Of a stretch of DNA of 64,000 nucleotides, positions 57,424 through 64,000 are shown piece by piece. The translations under genes and the position numbers were made by a program. A model generated the notes under the pieces. The model saw nothing but the letters and a program-made list of their open reading frames with translations. It searched no databases and was not told where the DNA came from. Position 1 is the stretch's first letter, and every line of letters starts with the position of its first letter. This DNA comes from JAFGOG01 sp034429215 (GTDB taxonomy: Bacteria > Chloroflexota > Anaerolineae > JAAYZQ01). The DNA is taken from contig DAOUGI010000009.1 in NCBI GenBank assembly GCA_034429215.1, positions 99,184-163,183 of the forward strand, in the 5' to 3' direction.

Positions 57424-60381
57424 ATGAAAGACCGGCCTGCTGACCTTCCGATCGTCCCGCAAGGGCGTTCCGGCCGCTTGGCCTTGCGGCTCGCCGACGT
57501 CCTGCTCGTCCTGTTCGTGCTTGCCGTCGTGCTGGCGCTGGCGCCAAGCGTCCGTTCCGGCGCCGGGCCAGAGATCATCCTCGACGGCCAGCGCGACGCC
57601 GGCTATGCCCTGCTGTCCGACGATCCGTCCGGCGACCTGGGCGCTCCGGGCGGTTGGCCCGGTACCCAGTGGACCGATCTCACCCAACTGTACATAGCCA
57701 CCGACGACATGGCCCTGTACGTCTATGTCGACCTGCCTGTCTATGCCCGGGCGGCCTCCTCCGGCGAGATCGGCCTGGCGCTCGACACCAACGGCGACCT
57801 GCCCGGCGCGGGCGGCAGCGGCGACCCGTGGGGAAATGCCATCACCTATGCCTACACCTCCGTCTACCACAACGTCGACACGACGCCCGTCTCCACCACC
57901 AACACGGTCCTGCCCGACACCGTCATTCGCGGCAACATCCCCGGCATCGTCGGCAATCCGCCCGACGACAACAACGGCTGGACCGAGCTGTGGCTGTGGA
58001 GCGGCAGCGCCTGGACCGGCGGCGGCGTCAACTGGGGCGGCATCCCGGCCGGCGGGCAGATCGGCAGCCACATCGCCTACGCCGACGGCCAGGGGGTCGA
58101 GCTGGCCATCCCCTGGGCCGATCTGGGAGTGACCCCCGGCAGCACCGTCCACCTCGAGTTCTATGCCACCCAAAAGGGCAGCGCCAAGGGCGCCTACGAC
58201 ACCCTGCCCAGCGATGACCAGTCGGCCGGCTGGGACGAGGCGACGGTCGAGCGCCACCTGGCGACCGTCGCCGGCGGGCCGCCTCCCACGCCGACCGATA
58301 CCCCCACGCCCGGCCCCAGCCCGACCCCGGTCCCCACCTCCACCCCCGGGCCCGGCCCCTGCTCCGGCAGCGCGCCGGGCGACGGCGATGTGCTGACCGC
58401 CGAGGTCTATCACAACAGCCGCAAGCTGGCCTACCGCGATCCCTTTGGGCCGATCCCCATGGACGGCGCGGCGACGCTCCGCCTGCGCGTCTGCCACGAC
58501 GATGTGCAGCAGGTGCAGGCCATGGTGTGGAAGACCGGCGACCCGTTGGGATCCCCTTCCTTCACCTACGACGCCGCTGTCACCGGCTACGATCCGGCCG
58601 GCCCCTACGACCTGTGGACGGTTGAGGTTCCGGCGCCTGACCTGCTGACCGACCAGTGGTACCAGTTCAAGATCGTCGACGGCGCCCGCACCGGCTATTA
58701 CCACGTCCTGACCGGCAGCAACAACAGCGGCCCCGGCGCCTGGAGCGACGGGCTGCTCGACCTCTCCTGGCGGCTGGGCGCTTACCTGGCCGGTTTTCAG
58801 AACAGCGGCTGGATCGAAGACGCGGTGATCTATCAGATCTTCCCCGACCGCTTCCGCAACGGCGACCCGGCCAACGACCCCGTGGACGGCACGACCGTCT
58901 ATGGCCCGACCACCTGCAACGGCGGCCCGTGCGTCGTCGACCTCCACGCCAACTGGACCGACCTGCCCACCACGCCGCCCTTTGGCGTCGATTTCTTTGG
59001 CGGCGACCTGGAAGGGGTGATCGACAAGCTGCCTTACCTGGCCGACCTGGGGATCAATACCATCTACTTTAATCCCGTCTTTGCGGCGTCCTCGAACCAC
59101 GGCTACGACGCCAACGACTACTATGCCATCCGTGACTATTTCGGCGGCGACGCTGCCTTTGACCAGTTGGCGGCGGCTGCCCAGGGCCATGGCATCCGCC
59201 TCGTTCTCGACGGCTGTTTCAACCACACCGGCTCCGACAGCCGCTACATGGACGGCTATGGCGCCAACCGCTGGCCGCCGCCCGACGGTGCCTGCGAATC
59301 GGCCGGCTCGCCCTTCCGCGATTGGTTCGTGACGGGCAGCTCCGGCCAGGGCGTGTGCGCCGGAGGCTGGGGCTGGTATGGCTGGTGGGGCTTTGAGACG
59401 AGCCCCGAGCTTCAGGAAACCGGCCCGGTCAAGGATTTCTTTTACCGGGGCGGCAGCGCCCAGAGCCCGGGCGGCGTGTCCGTGGCTCAATACTGGATCG
59501 ACCAGGGAGCGGCCGGCTGGCGTTTCGACGTCGCCCAGGACATCTCCCACGCCTGGTGGAAAGAGATGCGCCCCTACGTCAAGACCGATAACCCCGAGGC
59601 GTTGATGCTGGGCGAGGTCACCGCCGGCTGCATGAACTGGAGCGACTATCTGCGCGGCGACGAGCTGGACGCGGTCATGAACTACTGCTTCCGCGACTGG
59701 GCGGTCAGCTTTGCCAACGAGGGCAACCCCACCGCCTTTGACAACGCCTTCACTGCCGCCCGCGAGCAGTACCCCCGCCCGGCCTTTTACTCGATGATGA
59801 ACCTGGTCGACAGCCACGACACCGCCCGCGTCCTGCGCCTGCTCAACGACGACAAGGCCCGCCTCAAGCTGCTGGTCCTGCTGCAGATGACCCTGCCCGG
59901 CGCGCCGTCGATCTTTTACGGCGACGAGGTCGGCGTGACCGGCGGCGGCGACCCCGACTGCCGGCGGACCTACCCCTGGGCCGACGAGGGCGGCAGCCCC
60001 GACCTGGACCTGTTGGCCCACTACCGGCAGGCGATCGGCGTCCGCAACGCCCACAGCGCCCTGCGCAGCGGCGAGATGGAGACCCTGTTGGTGGATGATG
60101 CGGCCCACCTGTACGGTTTTGTGCGCTGGGATGCTGCCGAAAAAGTGGTCGTGGCCCTGAACAACGGGCCGGCTAGCCAGACGGCGACCGTGCCTGTGGC
60201 CGAGCACCTGGCCAATGGGACCGTGCTCACCGATACCTTGACGGGACAGCCCTATACTGTCTCTCAAGGAAGGGTGACCGTGCCGCTGCCGGCTCGGTGG
60301 GGGGTGATCTTGCTCGCCGGTAACGCCCCCGAGCCGGCCTATACGATCTACTTGCCGCTGGTCGCCCGGACCGGTCCTTGA
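57424..60381 (+). CDS. Secreted multi-domain GH13 alpha-glucan hydrolase (amylopullulanase-like)
   Basis: A 985-residue exported enzyme. A hydrophobic signal segment (about 19-41) precedes an N-terminal DOMON/glucodextranase-like carbohydrate domain (about 50-280), a Pro/Thr linker (about 286-312) and an early-set N domain (about 318-450). The GH13 catalytic barrel starts at AVIYQIFPDRFRNGD (about 466). The conserved regions DGCFNHTG, GWRFDVAQD (nucleophile Asp near 701), LGEVTAG (Glu) and VDSHDTARVL are intact, followed by FYGDEVGVTGGGDP. It ends in a C-terminal beta domain and the tail YTIYLPLVARTGP. It probably degrades starch or pullulan outside the cell. The downstream paralogue starts 32 bases after its stop. 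Confidence 0.93.
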   Translation: MKDRPADLPIVPQGRSGRLALRLADVLLVLFVLAVVLALAPSVRSGAGPEIILDGQRDAGYALLSDDPSGDLGAPGGWPGTQWTDLTQLYIATDDMALYVYVDLPVYARAASSGEIGLALDTNGDLPGAGGSGDPWGNAITYAYTSVYHNVDTTPVSTTNTVLPDTVIRGNIPGIVGNPPDDNNGWTELWLWSGSAWTGGGVNWGGIPAGGQIGSHIAYADGQGVELAIPWADLGVTPGSTVHLEFYATQKGSAKGAYDTLPSDDQSAGWDEATVERHLATVAGGPPPTPTDTPTPGPSPTPVPTSTPGPGPCSGSAPGDGDVLTAEVYHNSRKLAYRDPFGPIPMDGAATLRLRVCHDDVQQVQAMVWKTGDPLGSPSFTYDAAVTGYDPAGPYDLWTVEVPAPDLLTDQWYQFKIVDGARTGYYHVLTGSNNSGPGAWSDGLLDLSWRLGAYLAGFQNSGWIEDAVIYQIFPDRFRNGDPANDPVDGTTVYGPTTCNGGPCVVDLHANWTDLPTTPPFGVDFFGGDLEGVIDKLPYLADLGINTIYFNPVFAASSNHGYDANDYYAIRDYFGGDAAFDQLAAAAQGHGIRLVLDGCFNHTGSDSRYMDGYGANRWPPPDGACESAGSPFRDWFVTGSSGQGVCAGGWGWYGWWGFETSPELQETGPVKDFFYRGGSAQSPGGVSVAQYWIDQGAAGWRFDVAQDISHAWWKEMRPYVKTDNPEALMLGEVTAGCMNWSDYLRGDELDAVMNYCFRDWAVSFANEGNPTAFDNAFTAAREQYPRPAFYSMMNLVDSHDTARVLRLLNDDKARLKLLVLLQMTLPGAPSIFYGDEVGVTGGGDPDCRRTYPWADEGGSPDLDLLAHYRQAIGVRNAHSALRSGEMETLLVDDAAHLYGFVRWDAAEKVVVALNNGPASQTATVPVAEHLANGTVLTDTLTGQPYTVSQGRVTVPLPARWGVILLAGNAPEPAYTIYLPLVARTGP

Positions 60382-60413
60382 ATCGAATCAACAGGTCAAG
60401 GAGGCTGATACTG

Positions 60414-63410
60414 ATGAGATCTAGACGTCTAGCCGGAGGACTGGCCCTCCTGCTGTTTACCCTGCCGCTGGTAGCGTGGGCCCAGCCCGCGGGCGGCTTT
60501 TCCGCAGATCCGGCCGGCTCTGACGCGTCGGCCAACTGCAACATCTGGTGGGATGAGATCCTGCACGACACGTTCAACCCCAACTATCGCTCCGTCGTCG
60601 GGCCGGTCACGCCCAACACGACGGTACGGCTGCGCCTGCGGGTGGCGCAGAGCGACATCACCGGCGCCCGCGTGCGCGTGTGGAACGATCTCACCAATAC
60701 GGAGACCTACTATCCCATGTCCTGGGACGGCGGCTTTGACACTGACCCGACCATCTACGACTGGTGGTATACCGACCTCGCGGTCGGCAGCCAACCGACC
60801 ATCCTCTACTACTTTTTCGAGATCAACGACGCGCCTGGCTGGTGTACTGCCGACCAGGACTTTTACATAGATGACGACCCCAAGTTCTCCGGCGGCGGCT
60901 ATGGCGCCGTGAGCGACGACTATAACGACCAGAAAAGCTTCCAGCTTACCGTGTATGATCCGGCTTTCAGCGTGCCCTCCTGGATGCAGCGAGCCGTCGT
61001 CTATCAGATCTTTCCCGATCGCTTTCGCGACGGCGACGCCGCCAACAACCCGGCGGCCGGCCGTTTCTTCTATGGCAGCGGCTCATCCATTGTCCGCTCG
61101 AACCAGGCCGACTGGAACTATACCGTGTGTGACCCACGTGGAGGGTGCCCAAACCACTACTCTGACAACTTTTACGGGGGAGACCTGCAGGGCATCATCG
61201 ACAAGATCAACCAGGGCTATTTCGACAGTCAGGGTGTCACTGTCCTGTACCTGAACCCGATCTTTCGATCGCCCTCCAATCACAAATACGACACTGCCGA
61301 CTATATGGTCATCGATCCCGATTTCGGCACCCTGGCCACTTTCCAGGCCCTGGTGGCGGCAGCCAACAGCCACAACATCAAGATCATCCTGGACGGTGTG
61401 TTCAACCACACCTCGTCCGACAGCAAGTATTTTGACTATTACAAGCGCTACGACGCCGGCGGGAACCTCACCAGCCCCTCTAGCCCTGGCGCCGACGACA
61501 ACAGCGGCGCTTGTGAAAGCCCGGGTTCGGGCTTTCGTACCTGGTTTTACATCGGCGGCACGCCCGCGAACCCGCCCGCTGAGCTGTGTGATGCCGGCGA
61601 CGGCGACGACCCGGGCGGCGCGTGGACCGACAAGTACGAAGCCTGGTACGGCTATGGCTCGCTGCCCAAGCTGCAGGCCAACTTGGCTGCCGTGCGGAGC
61701 CTCATCTGGGCCAACGGCCTTGCCTCGGTAGGCCCGTACTGGACTGACCAGGGCGCCCGCGGCTGGCGCTTTGACGTTGGCGGCGACGTTGACCCCGGCC
61801 TGACCAACGATCCCGGTAACACCTACTGGGAGGGCTTTCGCACCGCCGTGCGCGCCGTCAGCGCCGAGACCGTGACCCTGGGCGAAGAGTGGGGCGATGC
61901 CTCGGCCTGGCTGCTGGGCGGCGAGTGGGACAGCGTCATGAACTATCGCTTTCGCTCGGCGGTGCTGAGCTGGCTGTTCACCGGCTGCTCGGGCAACGGC
62001 TGCACGGGCGGCGCTGTGTTCGAAGACAACGACAGCAACAGCGGCAGCTCCAGCGGCGCCATCAGCTACATCAGTCCGGCGCAGCTCAACGCCCGCCTGC
62101 GCTCCATCCAGGAGGACTATCCGCCGCAGGCCTTCAAGGCGATGATGAACCTGGAGGGCTCGCACGATACCAACCGGCTGCGGTTCCTGCTGAAAAAGAT
62201 CAACAACGACAGCGACACCGCCGCGGTGCAGCGGATGAAAGAGTGGTGGCTTTTTGCCTTTACCTACGCCGGCGCGCCGACCCTCTATTACGGCGACGAG
62301 GTGGGCCTGAGCCAGGACGGCGTGTGGGCCGGTGACAAGTGGGAAGACGACCCCTACAACCGGACCCCCTACCCCTGGCCCGACGCGACGGGTTCCAGCT
62401 TTAGCGCCAATACGGACCTGCAGTCGTTCGCCCGGACCATGGCCTCGATCCGCCACAGCTATCGCGCGCTCCAGGATGGCGACGTGCAGCATGGCCTGAT
62501 CATCAACGACGCGCTCAAGCTGTACGGCTTTGCCCGCACGACCGGCACCCAGACGGCGCTGGTTGCGCTCAACCGCGATGGCACGGCCCACACAGCCACG
62601 TTCAGCGGCCTAAATGCCGGCCCTTACAACCTGGCGGATGGCGCCAGCCTGGTCGACGCGTTGACCGGGAATACCTATGCCGTGTCAGGCGGCTCGGTCA
62701 GTGTGCCGGTGAATCCGACTTGGGGGGTTGTCCTCGTGGACCAGAGCAAGATCGACGTTCCCAAGGCGCCGAGCAGCCTGTCGGCCTCGCTCTCCGGCTC
62801 TGATGTGACCCTGACATGGCCCGCCGTAACCCTGGATACGAATAACGAGCGCGATACGGTCACCCTCTACTCGATCCACCGCAGCACCGATCCGGCGTTT
62901 GCTCCGGGCAGTGGCAACCAAATCGGCACCCTGACGCCCTCGTCTTTTGGCAGCGCCAATGGGGTGTTGAGCTTTACCTATTCAGGCGTGGCTTACACCT
63001 ACGCCGTGTGCGCCCACAACGGCGCTTCCGGTGTCCTGAACCCCATTTCTTGCGTCAAGGGCACCCCCACCTCCGTGGATCTCCTGTCCTTCACCGCCGC
63101 GCCCACGCCGGGCGGCATCACGGTTCGCTGGGAGACCGTCAGCGAGATCGACAACATTGGCTTTAACCTGTATCGCAGCCAAACTGCCGGCGGGGCATAC
63201 ACCCGGCTGAATGAGGCGCTCATCCCCAGCCAGGCGCCCGGCTCGCCGGTCGGGGCGGTCTATGCCTGGCCGGACGGCGCCGTCGACCCGGGCGTGACCT
63301 ACTACTACCAGCTAGAGGCCGTGGACGTCAGCGGCATGCCGACGATGCACGGGCCGGTGAGCGCCGTGGCCGGCCCGTACCGGTTCTACCTGCCGCTGCT
63401 TCGCAAGTGA
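60414..63410 (+). CDS. Secreted GH13 alpha-glucan hydrolase with C-terminal FN3-like domains
   Basis: A 998-residue exported enzyme. MRSRRLAGGLALLLFTLPLV is a signal peptide (cleavage after AWA). The N-terminal early-set domain (about 35-180) precedes the GH13 barrel, which starts at RAVVYQIFPDRFRDGD (about 193). The conserved regions are DGVFNHTS, GWRFDVGGD (nucleophile Asp near 450), LGEEWGD (Glu) and LEGSHDTNRL, with LYYGDEVGLSQDG. A C-terminal beta domain is followed by two FN3-like domains (from about 785: SSLSASLSGSDVTLTWPAV; and VDLLSFTAAPTPGGITVRWE), and the chain ends GPYRFYLPLLRK. It is a paralogue of the preceding enzyme. AAGGAGG lies 9 bases upstream of the ATG. Confidence 0.93.
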   Translation: MRSRRLAGGLALLLFTLPLVAWAQPAGGFSADPAGSDASANCNIWWDEILHDTFNPNYRSVVGPVTPNTTVRLRLRVAQSDITGARVRVWNDLTNTETYYPMSWDGGFDTDPTIYDWWYTDLAVGSQPTILYYFFEINDAPGWCTADQDFYIDDDPKFSGGGYGAVSDDYNDQKSFQLTVYDPAFSVPSWMQRAVVYQIFPDRFRDGDAANNPAAGRFFYGSGSSIVRSNQADWNYTVCDPRGGCPNHYSDNFYGGDLQGIIDKINQGYFDSQGVTVLYLNPIFRSPSNHKYDTADYMVIDPDFGTLATFQALVAAANSHNIKIILDGVFNHTSSDSKYFDYYKRYDAGGNLTSPSSPGADDNSGACESPGSGFRTWFYIGGTPANPPAELCDAGDGDDPGGAWTDKYEAWYGYGSLPKLQANLAAVRSLIWANGLASVGPYWTDQGARGWRFDVGGDVDPGLTNDPGNTYWEGFRTAVRAVSAETVTLGEEWGDASAWLLGGEWDSVMNYRFRSAVLSWLFTGCSGNGCTGGAVFEDNDSNSGSSSGAISYISPAQLNARLRSIQEDYPPQAFKAMMNLEGSHDTNRLRFLLKKINNDSDTAAVQRMKEWWLFAFTYAGAPTLYYGDEVGLSQDGVWAGDKWEDDPYNRTPYPWPDATGSSFSANTDLQSFARTMASIRHSYRALQDGDVQHGLIINDALKLYGFARTTGTQTALVALNRDGTAHTATFSGLNAGPYNLADGASLVDALTGNTYAVSGGSVSVPVNPTWGVVLVDQSKIDVPKAPSSLSASLSGSDVTLTWPAVTLDTNNERDTVTLYSIHRSTDPAFAPGSGNQIGTLTPSSFGSANGVLSFTYSGVAYTYAVCAHNGASGVLNPISCVKGTPTSVDLLSFTAAPTPGGITVRWETVSEIDNIGFNLYRSQTAGGAYTRLNEALIPSQAPGSPVGAVYAWPDGAVDPGVTYYYQLEAVDVSGMPTMHGPVSAVAGPYRFYLPLLRK

Positions 63411-63425
63411 TTGTGGTGTGACTGG

Positions 63426-63455
63426 ACCGGGCGCTGGCCATGGCCGGTGCCCGGT
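63426..63455 (+). terminator. Intrinsic terminator of the GH13 operon
   Basis: ACCGGGC and GCCCGGT form a stem around an inner GGCCATGGCC palindrome, followed by TTTTCTGTT, 15 bases after the GH13 stop. Confidence 0.75.
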
Positions 63456-63576
63456 TTTCTGTTCTTCGGCCCGGTGGACGGCCTGGCTCGATAGCCGGTA
63501 TTGTGGTATTAGTACTTCAGTCCCAGTGCGCGTTGCATCTCTTTTTCAGGATGCTCCGAAACACGCTCTGCTGCCC

Positions 63577-63604
63577 TTGACAAAACAGCACAAGTGTGTA
63601 TAAT
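63577..63604 (+). promoter_or_regulatory. Strong promoter for a gene beyond the window
   Basis: TTGACA, 16-base spacer, TATAAT, with a second TATAAT at 63611-63616. It reads rightward into the structured leader. Confidence 0.7.
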
Positions 63605-63856
63605 ATATTGTATAATATTAAGGTCATCTTGGGCCGTGTGAATGCCCAGCGGACTCGTGTCTTGGGCTTTTTCCTTCACCCCTAAAGTCAAGTTTCCGGA
63701 AAAAGTCCGCAAGTTGGCTATGAGGCCAGGTAGGACTTTGGCAAGCGCGCTCCTTCAACGCAACATCATCGCTTTGGCGCAGAGTTGGCGAACCGGCCCA
63801 ACTGTTCATCCCGTATGCTTGCTTCCCATCTCCCAACCGATTAGTGAAGGAGGTAG

Positions 63857-63886
63857 ATGCCTATAAGCTCACCGCTTGTTGTATGA
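63857..63886 (+). other. Possible leader peptide with strong ribosome-binding site
   Basis: GAAGGAGGTAG directly precedes an ATG that encodes only MPISSPLVV before TGA. The stop overlaps a second ATG (TGATG at 63884-63888), whose frame stays open to the window edge but resembles no protein. Downstream lie two small hairpins (ATTGGGG...CCCCAAT and GCCGGTTGCAGCCGGT). A leader peptide or an attenuator is possible. Confidence 0.35.
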
Positions 63887-64000
63887 TGCTTCGGGGAGTT
63901 GAGCTGCTGAGATTGGGGCATTCCCCAATAAAGCGGCCCCGGCCGGTTGCAGCCGGTCGAGGCCAGGCACATGGTTGCGGGATAGCATCTCTGTGCGTGC

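Larger units (their letters stand above)
63411..64000. other. Terminal 590 bases without an evident protein gene
   Basis: This stretch contains the GH13 terminator (63426-63455), a gap with no recognisable frame, an AT-rich promoter region (63577-63616) and a leader with a strong ribosome-binding site followed by hairpins running to the window edge. The open frame at 63642-63866 has no family-like features. Confidence 0.55.

Noticed and set aside
57088..60267. Open frame of over 1000 codons on the minus strand opposite the GH13 gene.
   Set aside because: Antisense to a protein with intact GH13 motifs; its Val/Gly/Ala-rich sequence shows no domain.
61083..62591. 502-codon minus-strand frame opposite the second GH13 gene.
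   Set aside because: Antisense shadow with low-complexity sequence.
63642..63866. Plus-strand frame of 74 codons near the right edge.
   Set aside because: No ribosome-binding site at its start and no protein-like features; it overlaps the putative leader.
1..64000. tRNA, rRNA, CRISPR arrays, insertion sequences and prophage genes.
   Set aside because: Looked for by eye (T-loop-like sequence, regular repeats, transposase motifs); none found. A covariance-model scan would be needed to exclude small RNAs.

Overview
This is 64 kb of GC-rich bacterial chromosome with short intergenic gaps and many overlapping start/stop codons. The content suggests a member of the Chloroflexota, probably Anaerolineae-like. 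This is an inference from several traits: secreted proteins ending in a Y-x-YLPL-x-x-K tail, Thr/Pro-rich linkers, DUF4012, TatB/TatC next to nusB, and the asp23/fakA/recG/coaD neighbourhood. I saw no rRNA, tRNA, CRISPR array or insertion sequence. Sigma70-type promoters are unusually easy to see, mostly with an exact 17-bp spacer.

Positions 1-3607 (minus strand) hold a compact operon of ubiX, a ubiD-family decarboxylase, the large and small subunits of an aconitase-X enzyme, and the start of an isopentenyl phosphate kinase cut by the window edge. Together these are the signature enzymes of the archaeal-type (modified) mevalonate pathway, which makes this the most striking locus. Next come rplY, a LysM-PA14 secreted protein, a CBS-ACT protein and a stand-alone CBM48 protein (3.8-7.2 kb).

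Positions 7.7-19.6 kb hold an orphan peptide-binding lipoprotein, a threonylcarbamoyl-AMP synthase, a small membrane protein, two glycosyltransferases, an M20 peptidase, phosphofructokinase, a dolichol-kinase-like protein, a TldD/PmbA protein, a cytoplasmic GH13 enzyme and a Pro/Thr-rich surface protein. Positions 19.6-27.6 kb look like a surface-polysaccharide or glycolipid cluster: a large secreted propeller protein, a GT39-like transferase, an LPG-synthase-like flippase or transferase, a GT4 and a DUF4012 protein.

Positions 27.7-45.7 kb are mainly one minus-strand core-gene block. From right to left it reads asp23, fakA, two degV genes, recG, coaD and a coiled-coil protein; then, from a consensus promoter, yceD, rpmF, an acyl-CoA dehydrogenase, fabD, fabG, asp23, nusB, tatB, tatC and a cyclic-2,3-diphosphoglycerate-synthetase-like GTPase. 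rpmB is divergent at the right end. The layout resembles the Firmicutes rpmB / yloU-yloV-recG-fab block and groups fatty-acid activation, fatty-acid synthesis, translation and protein export.

Positions 45.8-54.7 kb hold rlmN, a HAD phosphatase, a MocA-like nucleotidyltransferase, a B12-type radical SAM protein, a secreted protein, an SGNH hydrolase and an SPFH protein fused to an excisionase-type helix-turn-helix. Positions 54.8-63.4 kb hold FAD and [2Fe-2S] subunits of a xanthine-dehydrogenase-type enzyme without the molybdenum subunit, a PLP aminotransferase, and two large secreted GH13 alpha-glucan hydrolases. The last 590 bases hold a terminator, a strong promoter and a structured leader for a gene beyond the window.
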